A stretch of 64,000 nucleotides of DNA from JANXUR01 sp038229415 (GCA_038229415.1 JBBROM010000003.1:62001-126000), one strand, 5' to 3'; numbered from the stretch's first letter, positions 19,205-27,870 are shown. Numbers and translations: made by a program. Notes: generated by a model from the sequence alone, not told the origin.

Positions 19205-19555
19205 CTACTTGGAGCCGCTGGAGGCGAACTTCTTGACCATGGCCAGCACCAGCTTGCGGTCGCTTTCGTGCAGATTGGCGGTGTAGCGGCGCACTTGCGA
19301 AAGGAAGCGCATCTCGTCTTCGCTTAACTGGGGCAGGTGCTTGGCGCCGTTGGGCGCGGCGGTGTCTGAAAAGAAGCGGGCCAGCGGCATTTCCATGGCA
19401 CCCGCGATTTTGGCCAGCGTGTCGAGCGAAGGGATGGTGTGGCCATTTTCCACGCGAGAGAGATAGCAACGCAAAAGTCCAGTGCGCTTTTCGATGTCGC
19501 CCTGCGAGAGACCCTTTTGCAGGCGGAAGTTGCGTATGGTTTGACCGATGTCCAT
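19205..19555 (-). CDS. XRE-family helix-turn-helix regulator
   Basis: A 116-aa protein from the ATG at 19555. The N-terminal half is a Cro/C1-type HTH (MDIGQTIRNFRLQKGLSQGDIEKRTGL...YLSRVENGHTIPSLDTLAKIAGAM). The C-terminal half is predicted helical and may dimerise (QLSEDEMRFLSQVRRYTANL). It lies 86 nt upstream of purH on the same strand. The target is unknown; an obvious operator was not identified. The Shine-Dalgarno is weak, so the start rests on the domain boundary. Confidence 0.88.
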   Translation of the reverse strand: MDIGQTIRNFRLQKGLSQGDIEKRTGLLRCYLSRVENGHTIPSLDTLAKIAGAMEMPLARFFSDTAAPNGAKHLPQLSEDEMRFLSQVRRYTANLHESDRKLVLAMVKKFASSGSK

Positions 19556-19676
19556 TAATATGCCGGTTGCAGAAAAGACGGAAACGAGAAAGTATGTTAA
19601 CCAGCGCGCCAACATCTGGCAAGCAGAAAATTCTAGGGGCTATTCGACGGCCCATATCTGTGAAATTCGCAGAGTC

Positions 19677-20144
19677 TCAGGAATGGGATCCCAGGTCGAG
19701 TTCCATGTAGAGCGCACCCGGAACAGGATTCTCGCGATAGGGGGCGATTTCGTGGAAACCCAGTGCGCGGTACATGGCAATGGCTTCCTGCATCATCGGT
19801 TCCACGGTATCGAGCCGGAGCTGGCGGTAGCCGATGCTGCGCGCGGCGTTGATCACCGCGCTCATGAGTGCGCCCCCGGCACCGACGCCACGAAATGCCG
19901 GTTGCACATACATGCGCTTGAGCTCGCAGAGTTGGGGGTTGAGCGGATGGAACGCCGCACAGCCGATGTACTCTTCGCCAATCTGCGCCAGAAATAGCCG
20001 ACCTAGCGGCGGCGCATAAGCCCCCGGCAGGTTTTGTAATTCTTCTTCAAAATGCTGAAAGGCGAGGCTAAATCCGAGCGACTCCGCATACTCCTGAAAC
20101 AGGCGGCGCACGGCCACAAGCTGCTTCTCGGAATCAGCAGACAC
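19677..20144 (-). CDS. GNAT family N-acetyltransferase
   Basis: A 155-aa acetyl-CoA-dependent acyltransferase with a GTG start. The acetyl-CoA pyrophosphate loop is visible as VQPAFRGVGAGGALM, and the preceding strand as LCELKRMYV. Near the end, ALGFHEIAPYRENPVPGALYMELDL matches the usual GNAT closing strand. The substrate is not predictable. It stands alone between the XRE gene and fabG, with 126 nt of non-coding DNA before fabG. Confidence 0.88.
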   Translation of the reverse strand: MSADSEKQLVAVRRLFQEYAESLGFSLAFQHFEEELQNLPGAYAPPLGRLFLAQIGEEYIGCAAFHPLNPQLCELKRMYVQPAFRGVGAGGALMSAVINAARSIGYRQLRLDTVEPMMQEAIAMYRALGFHEIAPYRENPVPGALYMELDLGSHS

Positions 20145-20270
20145 TATTTCGAAATGGGATGCTAATTCCCATACCGCCCCAGGGACTGATGTGTGATCAA
20201 AACAAACGACTACAGCAGTCTAGCGTATTTCGACCGTGCTTGGCTGCGACGGAGCCAAGCACGTCAACGG

Positions 20271-21014
20271 CTAGCCCATCAACATGCCGCCGTTTACGTT
20301 GAGCACATGGCCGGTGATGTAGCCAGCCTCTTCACTGGCGAGGAAAGCTGTCGCGGCAGCGATTTCGGCGTCGGTACCGGTGCGTCCGAGCGGAATCATT
20401 TTAAGAGCGGTTTCTTTGAACTCGGCGTTGAGGTCGGCCGTCATGGCGGTTTCGATGAACCCGGGTGCGATCGCGTTGACGGTAATGCTGCGGGAGGCGA
20501 CTTCGCGCGCCATGGCCATGGTCAGGCCGATGACGCCCGCTTTCGACGCAGCATAGTTCGCCTGCCCCGCCTGGCCCATCTGGCCGAAGACGCTGGTGAT
20601 GTTGATGATGCGTCCCCAGCGCTGCTTGAGCATGGAGCTGATCACCGCTTGAATGCACAGAAATGATCCGGTGAGGTTGGTGTTGAGAACATCGTCCCAA
20701 TCGGCGCGCTTCATGCGCATTACGAGCGTGTCCCGTGTAATGCCCGCGTTGTTGACGAGAATATCCACTTTGCCGAAACGGGCGATGGCGTCTTTTACCG
20801 ACTGCTTGATCTGGTCTTCGTTCGCCACATCCATGGCGAAGGTGGCGGCGGTGCCGCCGGCGGCGGTGATCTCGGCAGCAACTTCATCGAGTTTGGCCTG
20901 ATTGCGGGCGGCAAGCGCGACGGCTGCGCCTTCTTTGGCAAGGCGCAGGGCGACGGCGCGTCCGATGCCCTGTGAGGCTCCGGTGACAAAGGCGACATGA
21001 TTGGCGAGGGACAT
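20271..21014 (-). CDS. fabG: 3-oxoacyl-[acyl-carrier-protein] reductase
   Basis: A 247-aa short-chain dehydrogenase reducing 3-oxoacyl-ACP with NADPH in fatty acid elongation. Visible are the cofactor loop TGASQGIGRA, the structural LVNNAG, the catalytic Ser in NITSVFG, YAASKAG (Tyr and Lys), and the C-terminal GHVLNVNGGMLMG. AGGAGC precedes the ATG. The length and motifs fit FabG well, though other SDRs can look the same. No other fab gene is in the window. Confidence 0.92.
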   Translation of the reverse strand: MSLANHVAFVTGASQGIGRAVALRLAKEGAAVALAARNQAKLDEVAAEITAAGGTAATFAMDVANEDQIKQSVKDAIARFGKVDILVNNAGITRDTLVMRMKRADWDDVLNTNLTGSFLCIQAVISSMLKQRWGRIINITSVFGQMGQAGQANYAASKAGVIGLTMAMAREVASRSITVNAIAPGFIETAMTADLNAEFKETALKMIPLGRTGTDAEIAAATAFLASEEAGYITGHVLNVNGGMLMG

Positions 21015-21120
21015 GGTGAGGCTCCTGAAGCGAACCCATGATTATAGCGAGGCGGGACGCAAGGCTCTTTGCGAGACTGCGTCGAGGCAGGTATAGCCAT
21101 TCGGGCAGTCATTGCTTAAA

Positions 21121-21153
21121 ATTACGCATTGTGCGTAACGCATGATGCGTAAT
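21121..21153. repeat. Double palindrome, left flank of the ATPase gene
   Basis: Thirty-three bases formed by two overlapping dyads, each TTACGCA/TGCGTAA-like with a variable centre. It lies 12 nt before the GTG start of the ATPase. Apart from a few bases at the two dyad centres it is the reverse complement of the element at 22310-22342. It could be an autoregulatory operator or a terminal inverted repeat of a mobile cassette. Confidence 0.75.
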
Positions 21154-21164
21154 ATAATCGGTTT

Positions 21165-22301
21165 GTGAGAAACCCCTTTGAATTCGGCAGCGTGGTGGGA
21201 GCAACCGCCTTCTGCAATCGGAAGCGTGAGCTGGCTGACCTGACCCATGCGATGGAGAGCAGCCAGAAACTGTTTCTGTATTCCGAACGACGCGTGGGCA
21301 AGACCTCGCTGGTGCAGTTTGCGTTATCCAAGCTGCCGAAAAAGCATTACGCGACGGTCTACGTGGATCTCTGGCCAACCGATGGCGAGGCGTCGTTCAT
21401 CATGGCGACTGCCAAGGCCATCACGGAATCGCTAGGCACGAATGCTGGCCAAATGCTGGACGCGGCCAAGCGCCTGTTTGGGCGGCTAGTGGCCAGTGTC
21501 TCGGTAGATGATCAAGGGCATCCACGCGTCAACTTCTCGTTGGGATCGGGCCTGCCTACTGCTCCTACCCTGGAGGAGGTGCTACAGGCGCCAGCGCGCA
21601 TTGCCGCGGAAGGGACACGCCGGGTGGTGATTGTGTTTGATGAATTCCAGCGGATTATGGAATATGACGATGATCGCGTGGAGCGGCAATTGCGCAGTCT
21701 GATTCAGAAGCAGCAGAACGTCTGCTACCTGTTTCTGGGGAGCCGCAAGCATGTGATCCAGAAGATGTTTCTGGATCGCTCGCGGCCGCTGTATCGCGCT
21801 GCCGCGCATTACCCTTTGGGGCCGATTGAGCCTGCAGCGTGGGTGCCGTTCATCTCCACCCGCTTTCGTGCCGCGCGCAAGCAGGTGGAGGAAGCTACGA
21901 TTCGCGAAATCTGTAAACAGACGGAGGGACATCCGTTTTACACACAGCACTTGTGCAGCTTGTTGTGGGAGCGCTGTGAGCCGGGCGGCAAAGTTGGGCC
22001 AGCCGAGCTGGAACAAGGCTTGCGTCTTCTGCTCGATCGCGAGAGCTACGCCTATTCCACGCTGTGGGATTCGCTGGCGTTGAACCAGCGGCGGCTACTG
22101 CAGGGCTTGGCGCTGGAGCAAAACGGGGTAAGAGTCTTCTCCGCCGATTTCGTCTCCCGCTATGGTTTGGGATCGCCCTCCAGTGCCCAGCGGGCGGCGC
22201 AAAGCTTGCTTAACAAGGATCTGATTGACCGCGATCAGGGAACCTTTCTGATCACCGACCGGTTTTTCCGTTTGTGGGTGGCGCGGGTGCAGGCAGCCTA
22301 G
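21165..22301 (+). CDS. AAA ATPase (archaeal-type ATPase family) with C-terminal winged helix
   Basis: A 378-aa protein starting with GTG. Residues 1-40 hold the family N-terminus (NPFEFGSVVGATAFCNRKRE). The Walker A is SERRVGKTSLV (about 41-51) and the Walker B is VVIVFDEFQRI. A sensor-like YLFLGSRKHVI follows. The last 80 residues look like a winged helix (LGSPSSAQRAAQSLLNKDLI...ITDRFFRLWV). Family members are mostly uncharacterised; some are suspected mobile or defence-linked NTPases. It is a single gene framed by double palindromes on both sides and transcribed against both neighbours. DNA binding by the C-terminal domain to the flanking dyads is a reasonable guess. Confidence 0.8.
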   Translation: MRNPFEFGSVVGATAFCNRKRELADLTHAMESSQKLFLYSERRVGKTSLVQFALSKLPKKHYATVYVDLWPTDGEASFIMATAKAITESLGTNAGQMLDAAKRLFGRLVASVSVDDQGHPRVNFSLGSGLPTAPTLEEVLQAPARIAAEGTRRVVIVFDEFQRIMEYDDDRVERQLRSLIQKQQNVCYLFLGSRKHVIQKMFLDRSRPLYRAAAHYPLGPIEPAAWVPFISTRFRAARKQVEEATIREICKQTEGHPFYTQHLCSLLWERCEPGGKVGPAELEQGLRLLLDRESYAYSTLWDSLALNQRRLLQGLALEQNGVRVFSADFVSRYGLGSPSSAQRAAQSLLNKDLIDRDQGTFLITDRFFRLWVARVQAA

Positions 22302-22309
22302 AGTTATAA

Positions 22310-22342
22310 ATTACGCATGATGCGTTACGCATGATGCGTAAT
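22310..22342. repeat. Double palindrome, right flank of the ATPase gene
   Basis: Two copies of the dyad TTACGCATGATGCGTAA share their central TTACGCAT part, beginning 9 nt after the ATPase stop. The element is inverted relative to the left flank. It overlaps the last codons and the stop of the DUF2071 gene, which ends at 22325 on the minus strand. Confidence 0.75.
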
Positions 22343-23101
22343 TGAGTGGCTGAAGATTCCCCTAGCTGCACAACGTTGCAGCGGCCAAATTAGCACATTA
22401 AGCCGCCGCGCAAATAGTAGATGTGGAGAAGACTCGGGCAGAACAATGCCGGTTGCAGCGGCCATGGAGTTCACTTTGAAGTCCGCTTGGGCGGGCTGTA
22501 GCGGCCACGGGCGGTGGTGTATGTCTCCGCGATAAAAGCGGCTGCCATTGGCGGTGTACAGGCAATAGCGTTCAGTCAGCCAATGCTCCAGTGATCCGGC
22601 GCGCGCACCTAACGGGTCGCCTGTTGGCTGATATTGTGCGCGAAATTCGGCTGCGGGTTTCTGCAGCCTCGCCGAGCGGCATGCAACAGCATCGCCCATG
22701 GGCACACACTCCATGCGGGCGTGCATATAAGGTAGACGGAAGAAGGTGCGTGCAGCCCAGACGGCAAGAGGATTCGCAGCATCGAGGCTGAAGAAGTAGA
22801 CGCCTGGTTTTCCGTCCAGAGTGACGTAGGTGCGGACGTTCAATTCCGGGAAGGCCGAGAGACCGGGAATCGAAGGCATGCCGCGAGGGCTAATGCCGCT
22901 CATGCGGAACGGAACCACACCCACCCAGCACTTGCCTTCGTATGTATCGAGCGGGAGTCCGGCTGGAACCAAGGGCCGCAGAGCCTCCGGTTCCACCGGC
23001 CAGTGCGCAAATAGCAGATCATGCCAAGTTTGCTGCATGATCCACGGGCCCGGGGGTAACGGCCACGGCCGGTGGGCAACAGATTCAAGGAGCGGGTGCA
23101 T
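22325..23101 (-). CDS. DUF2071 domain protein (YqjF-like)
   Basis: A 258-aa protein of the DUF2071 family, structurally related to acetoacetate decarboxylase; its biochemical role is unknown to me. Typical blocks are WHDLLFAHWPVEPEALRPLVP, VGVVPFRMSGISPRG, FPELNVRTYV and GVYFFSLDAANPLAV...LPYMHA. The final residues (SHSITHHA) and the stop are encoded within the right-hand palindrome of the ATPase cassette, so the native C-terminus may have been altered. It diverges from thyX with a 68-nt shared promoter region. Confidence 0.85.
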   Translation of the reverse strand: MHPLLESVAHRPWPLPPGPWIMQQTWHDLLFAHWPVEPEALRPLVPAGLPLDTYEGKCWVGVVPFRMSGISPRGMPSIPGLSAFPELNVRTYVTLDGKPGVYFFSLDAANPLAVWAARTFFRLPYMHARMECVPMGDAVACRSARLQKPAAEFRAQYQPTGDPLGARAGSLEHWLTERYCLYTANGSRFYRGDIHHRPWPLQPAQADFKVNSMAAATGIVLPESSPHLLFARRLNVLIWPLQRCAARGIFSHSITHHA

Positions 23102-23169
23102 TCCGCCATTTTAGGCGCACGTTGCTCCAACGGTTCAGCCATACTAAGATTCACATTCACGACTGACCT

Positions 23170-24795
23170 ATGCCAAACGATTCCATCCCGCCCCCGACCG
23201 TGCAAGATTCTGCTGTAGGACCCTCCGCTGCGAACCCTGCCACTGACGTTTACGCCGTGTTCGGCGCAGAGCCTGAGGTGCTTGCCTATGCCATGGCGAA
23301 GTATTCGCGCTCGGCGCTTTCCATGAAGGAGTCGCTCGCCGAACTCAGCCAGCAGAAGGCGGAAAAATTCCTCAACACGTTTTATTTTGCCTACGGGCAC
23401 CGCTCGATCGCCGACTTGGCGCACATCGCGCTCGCAGTGGAGCGGCTTTCCATGCTGGCTGCGATCGCTGTGGTAGACGAGACGCGTTGGGACGGGCAGG
23501 AGCGCTCCACGCGCTATCAGGACTTTAAGAAGAGCGGCTGGTACACGCCGGACTTTGCGTTGACGGCGGAAGCGGCTGAGCAGGCTGAGGCCGCGCGCTC
23601 TCTTTACACCGAAACGATTCATGCGCTGTATGCCGCGTATGAATCGCTGGGCGAGAGCGCATTCCAGTATCTGCGGTCGAAGACTCCCAAGCCTGATGAG
23701 ATGAAGCCCGACGCCTATGAGCGCACCTTGCGAGCGCGGGCGTTCGATATTTCGCGCTACCTGCTGCCGCTTGCGGCGAATACTTCGCTGGGCGAGATTG
23801 TGAATGCGCGCACGTTGGAGACGCAGGTTTCGCACCTGCTGTCGCACACTCATGCGGAAGTTCGCGAGTTGGGCGCAAAGATGAAGTCAGCGGCGCTGGA
23901 GCCAGCGCACAACACTTACACAGAGAAGTATCGCGAACTGGTGGAAGCCGTCCGTGCGCAGGACGCCGAACTCGGAGCCAAGGCTGAGGAGTTACTGCTG
24001 AAGCCGGTGCGGGTGTCGCCCACGCTGGTAAAGTATGCCGACCCAAATCAATATGAGATCGCCACGCGGCGCGAGTTACAGCAAGCTGCGGCAGAGATGA
24101 TGCGCGGTGCAGCGATTGAGCCTGTCGAACGGGTCGAGTTACTTGACGATGATCCTTTGGAAATTGAGTTAGCCACGTCGTTGCTGTATGAGCACTGTCA
24201 CTATTCCTATCGGCAGATTCGCGCCGTGGTGGAAACTGCGGACACGGCGCGACGCGACGAGATTATTGGGTTGGGCATGAAGCATCGCGGGCCGCATGAC
24301 GAGCTACTGCGCAACTTCCAGTCCGGGCAACGCTTCCGTTTCGACATTTTGATGGATATTGGCGGCTTCCGCGACATGCATCGGCATCGCCGCTGTGTGC
24401 AGATCATGCAGGGCTTCACCACGCTGCACGGATACGAGGAGCCGGACGAAGTTGCGCTCGCTGGCTGGGCGGATGCTTATCACGCAATCATGCAGCGTGT
24501 GGCGGATGAGTATGCGAAGCTTGCCGCGATGTCAGCAGGAGGTGCGCAGGGTGACGAGGCCGAGGCCAGCGCGCAGTATGTCATTCCGCTGGGCTTCCGC
24601 AAGCGCACGCTGTTCAAGATGGACTTTGCCGAAGCGCTTTACATCAGCGAGCTGCGCTCCGGCCCGGCGGGACACATCTCCTACCGTCGCGTGGCTTACG
24701 CAATGTACGAAGCGGTGGCGAAGAGGTATCCCAGCCTCGCACAATACTTCCGCGTGACTGACGTGAATCAGCCGGTGGATCTTTTGCAGCGGTAA
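23170..24795 (+). CDS. thyX: FAD-dependent thymidylate synthase, two-half ThyX
   Basis: A 541-aa protein, about twice the usual ThyX size, formed of two ThyX-like halves. The first half has AYGHRSIADLAH and ends its motif region with GQERSTRYQDF, keeping the ExSxRY part but not RHR. The second half has DIGGFRDMHRHRRCVQIMQ, keeping RHR. The canonical RHRxxSxxExSxRY signature therefore seems shared between the halves. It would make dTMP from dUMP with methylene-tetrahydrofolate and FAD. No thyA is present in the window. The conclusion rests on motifs and would be strengthened by a structural model. Confidence 0.8.
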   Translation: MPNDSIPPPTVQDSAVGPSAANPATDVYAVFGAEPEVLAYAMAKYSRSALSMKESLAELSQQKAEKFLNTFYFAYGHRSIADLAHIALAVERLSMLAAIAVVDETRWDGQERSTRYQDFKKSGWYTPDFALTAEAAEQAEAARSLYTETIHALYAAYESLGESAFQYLRSKTPKPDEMKPDAYERTLRARAFDISRYLLPLAANTSLGEIVNARTLETQVSHLLSHTHAEVRELGAKMKSAALEPAHNTYTEKYRELVEAVRAQDAELGAKAEELLLKPVRVSPTLVKYADPNQYEIATRRELQQAAAEMMRGAAIEPVERVELLDDDPLEIELATSLLYEHCHYSYRQIRAVVETADTARRDEIIGLGMKHRGPHDELLRNFQSGQRFRFDILMDIGGFRDMHRHRRCVQIMQGFTTLHGYEEPDEVALAGWADAYHAIMQRVADEYAKLAAMSAGGAQGDEAEASAQYVIPLGFRKRTLFKMDFAEALYISELRSGPAGHISYRRVAYAMYEAVAKRYPSLAQYFRVTDVNQPVDLLQR

Positions 24796-24810
24796 GACTG
24801 ATGCGAACTC

Positions 24811-26200
24811 TTATTCGAGCTCAAAGGTGAAGGTAACCTCGGTGTTCACCCGCTCGGTTCTGCCTTTGTACACGTAGGGTTGAAACTTCCACTGCTTCGC
24901 AGCCGTCACGCACACATCGTAAAACGCTGCGGGGCCTGAGACCGGCTTGGCCTCCAGCACACTGCCATCCACGCCTACGACAACCGCAATGGTCACCGTG
25001 CCGTGATTCTTCTTTACGTCCACTCCGGCGGGCACTTCTGGCTGCACTTGGTGGATGGGCATGACTTGCACGCCGGAGATGATCTTGTCTTCCTCTTTCG
25101 CCTGCACGCTTGTAGGTGTTGCTGGCGCGGTTTCTTCGCTGGAGGGCGAGCCGGTAAGGTGTACGCCAGGCTGCGGGTAAGTAATCTGGTCAGGCGGAGC
25201 ATAGTGAATTGGAATCTGCACCGTCGCCGCAACCGGCTGGCCGTTCAGCATCGGCGGCTTGAACTTCCACTTGCGGGTGAGTTCGGGTAGTCCATTGGCT
25301 AGCATAGGATGTCCGCGGACGATGCGGGACCCGGTCACGTTGCCTAACGCCGAGACCGTCAATTCGATGACGACGTCGCCCTGAATGCGAGCTTGGCTCG
25401 CCGTGGGGTCATAGTATGGCTTCCGGGTGGCTACTACTTCGAGGTCCACCGTGGCTGGCGCCACGCTGGTTGTTGTGGGCGTGGTGGGGCGGATGAGGCC
25501 TCCGCCGGTGAGGTCGCCCACCTTCACCAGTTGGGTTGTGTTCACGTTCACTGCGCGGCCATTGCGATAGTAGGGCGCAAACGTCCATTGCTTGACGGCC
25601 TCCAGCGCAGCGGCGGCAACGCGCGGATTTGTGGGCGGGCCTGCGCCGGGTATAACCTCGGCGCTTTCCACCAGGCCTGCTGTACTCACGTGCAGCTTAA
25701 CCTTTACTACTCCCGGTACGACGCTGCCGTCAGGATTCACCGGGAGAACCGGTTCGACGCGAGTCAGCTGCACGAGATGGGTGGAGTCTGGCTCGGGCGT
25801 GGCGGGCAGACTATCGCCCGCCTTCGGTGCATCAATCGTCCAGTCGTTCGCAGGGGTTTGGATAAATCCAAAACTAACTCTCGCGACGACCGAGAGCGGC
25901 TCACCGTCCCGCAGTGGCGGCTCGAAGGTCAACCTTTTCACCACGTCCAACAGGCCCGACCCGACCAGAATCGGATGGCCACTTTCGACCGTTATGTTCG
26001 CGACGGCGCCAGACTCGTCGACATGTAGCAGCAAGATGACCTGGCCCACCATCTTGGACTCAATGGCCAACGCCGGATAGACGGGGGGGGGCCGCCTTCG
26101 TAAGCCTTACGCGGATCTCCGCACCCGGCTGTAGCGGCGCGGCTTGCACAGGGACGGAGGCGGCAAGGGTGAGAGCGAGCACAACGACAAATAGACGCAT
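24811..26200 (-). CDS. Exported protein with four TonB C-terminal domains, frameshifted in a C9 tract
   Basis: The main frame (24811-26070) encodes four successive TonB_C-like domains, each with a pattern such as GQVILLLHVDESGAV ... VVKRLTFEPPLRDGEP. They start near residues 5, 120, 215 and 330 of that frame. It has only a TTG start and no signal. In another frame, the ATG at 26200 begins MRLFVVVLALTLAASVPVQA, a good signal peptide leading to LTKAAPP. Removing one C from the nine-C run at 26083-26091 joins the frames as KAAPPVYPALAIESKM, an ordinary TonB_C entry. So the gene is either mutated, phase variable or misread. There is no N-terminal TonB membrane helix, so it is probably not an energy transducer of the classic kind. 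Confidence 0.75.
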
Positions 26201-26644
26201 GGCGATGGCAGTTTAGCACGGCTTGGTGACAGTGGACGGAAGAAAGCAGCCTCTCTCTCCGTGGTGGCTTGGATGCTCGCTTTCAGCCCGGAGTCCTCGC
26301 CCCGGCCTTTGGTCTGATGATGACGCGAACCAGTCGGGCCACGTCGAAAATGTCACCCTTGGCTGCCCCTCAGCGTTAATTCGCTATTTGTTCGCCTTCG
26401 TGGTATTCTTCCCAAAACCGAACGTGTGGAAAAGAATCCCGCATTGGGCGGCTGATTTGGGCCGCTTGCGGTGTAGGCTAGGCAAGTTGAGAAGCTAGCA
26501 GCTCGCGGCCAGATTCGATTCCAGTTGAATCGGGTTCGATTTTCGGCACGTTTGGCGCAGGCCATTCAAGGGAACGACCATTTTTTAGGGATCAAAAGAT
26601 CAACGATCACAGATCGAAAAGATCAAAAGATCAAGGGAGCAGAC
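26201..26644. other. Intergenic region upstream of recA
   Basis: About 440 bases without a supported gene. It contains an inverted repeat CGATTC-N5-GAATCG at 26516-26532 and six GATC sites within 43 bp at 26590-26632, just before the recA Shine-Dalgarno. It should hold the recA promoter. I could not recognise an E. coli- or Bacillus-type LexA box. Confidence 0.6.
26590..26632 (+). repeat. GATC cluster before recA
   Basis: Six GATC tetramers occur within 43 bp (at 26590, 26598, 26605, 26612, 26621 and 26629), mostly as GATCAAAA or GATCGAAAA units. They end 12 nt before the recA start, so they lie in the 5' UTR or promoter. Possible meanings are a slippage-made tandem repeat or a methylation-sensitive control region. 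Confidence 0.6.
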
Positions 26645-27742
26645 ATGGCAAACGATGAGCGCTTGAAAGCGGTAGAACTGGCGATGGCGCAGATTGACAA
26701 GCAGTTTGGCAAGGGTTCGATCATGCGGCTTGGCGGCAAAGAAATCGTGCCGATTGCGGTGATCCCCACCGGGGCGCTTTCGTTTGACGCAGCGCTGGGC
26801 GTGGGCGGCTTTCCGCGCGGGCGCGTGATTGAGATTTTTGGCCCGGAATCGTCGGGCAAAACGACGATTGCGCTGCAGGTAGTGGCGTCGGCGCAGGCGA
26901 TGGGCGGCATGGCCGCGTTTGTGGACGCCGAGCACGCGCTGGATCCGCTGTACGCGAAAAAACTGGGAGTGGATACGGACAACCTGTTGGTTTCGCAGCC
27001 CGACTACGGCGAGCAGGCGCTGGAGATTACCGAGGCGCTGGTGCGCTCGAACGCGATTGACGTGCTGGTGGTGGATTCGGTGGCGGCGTTGGTGCCCAAG
27101 GCCGAACTCGACGGCGAAATGGGCGACAGCCACATGGGATTGCAGGCGCGGCTGATGTCGCAGGCGCTGCGCAAGCTGACCGGCACGGTCTCCAAGTCGC
27201 GGACGTGCCTGATTTTCATCAACCAGATTCGCGAAAAAATTGGCGTGATGTTCGGCAATCCGGAGACGACTACGGGCGGACGCGCGCTGAAGTTTTACTC
27301 GTCGGTGCGTATTGATATTCGGCGCATTGCGGCGATCAAAGAAGGCGACGTGGTGATCGGCTCGCGAACCAAGGTGAAGGTGGTGAAGAACAAGGTGGCG
27401 GCGCCGTTCCGCGAGGCCGAGTTCGACATTCTGTATGGCGAGGGCATCAGCAAAGAAGGCGACTTGCTCGACTTGGCGGTGAACGCGAACATTGTAGAGA
27501 AGTCGGGGTCGTGGTTCAGCTATCAGGGTGAGCGGCTGGGTCAGGGTCGGGAGAATTCGCGAAACTTCCTGAAGGAAAACCGCGACGTGATGGCGAAGAT
27601 CGAAGTGGCCGTACGCAAACAGTTGGGATTGCCGGACTCGAAGCTGGCGATGGCGGCAGTGCCCGACGCAGCGGAGGCGGCAGTCGCGGCTTCGGGCGGC
27701 CGGGTGACGACGATGCCAGAGGCTAAGGTGGCAAGAAAGTAA
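26645..27742 (+). CDS. recA: Recombinase RecA
   Basis: A 365-aa ATP-dependent strand-exchange protein and SOS co-protease. The ATG at 26645 has AGGGAG 6 nt upstream; the open frame to 26525 is non-coding leader. The Walker A GPESSGKTT is near residues 68-76, with MRLGG, VDAEHALDP, VVDSVAALVP and FINQIREKIGVMFGNPETTTGG all in order. The C-terminal tail is somewhat long and Ala-rich (AAEAAVAASGGRVTT). It is followed by a strong intrinsic terminator, so it is probably monocistronic. Confidence 0.98.
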   Translation: MANDERLKAVELAMAQIDKQFGKGSIMRLGGKEIVPIAVIPTGALSFDAALGVGGFPRGRVIEIFGPESSGKTTIALQVVASAQAMGGMAAFVDAEHALDPLYAKKLGVDTDNLLVSQPDYGEQALEITEALVRSNAIDVLVVDSVAALVPKAELDGEMGDSHMGLQARLMSQALRKLTGTVSKSRTCLIFINQIREKIGVMFGNPETTTGGRALKFYSSVRIDIRRIAAIKEGDVVIGSRTKVKVVKNKVAAPFREAEFDILYGEGISKEGDLLDLAVNANIVEKSGSWFSYQGERLGQGRENSRNFLKENRDVMAKIEVAVRKQLGLPDSKLAMAAVPDAAEAAVAASGGRVTTMPEAKVARK

Positions 27743-27785
27743 GGGGGCGGGCTCGGGTTTCGGGTTTCAGGTTTCGGGAAAAGAA

Positions 27786-27828
27786 AAATCCCCACTCGGC
27801 TGGTGCCGGGCGGGGATTTGTTTTTGTT
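27786..27828 (+). terminator. Rho-independent terminator of recA
   Basis: The stem AAATCCCC (27786-27793) pairs with GGGGATTT (27812-27819) around an inner CGGC-TGGT-GCCG hairpin, followed by GTTTTTGTT. It lies 43 nt after the recA stop. The A-run on the left may also allow termination of the convergent DinB-fold gene. Confidence 0.85.
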
Positions 27829-27870
27829 CACTGCGGATCGGAAGTAATCTTAAGCGCTAAAGACGCTCAC

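Noticed and set aside
26083..26091. Programmed ribosomal frameshift at the C9 tract
   Set aside because: Known bacterial slippery sites are mainly A/T runs or A-AAA-AAG types. A length-variable homopolymer or sequence error is simpler, so no programmed event is claimed.
26223..26498. A 91-aa plus-strand frame upstream of recA
   Set aside because: No Shine-Dalgarno, no recognisable family and unusual composition; treated as non-coding.
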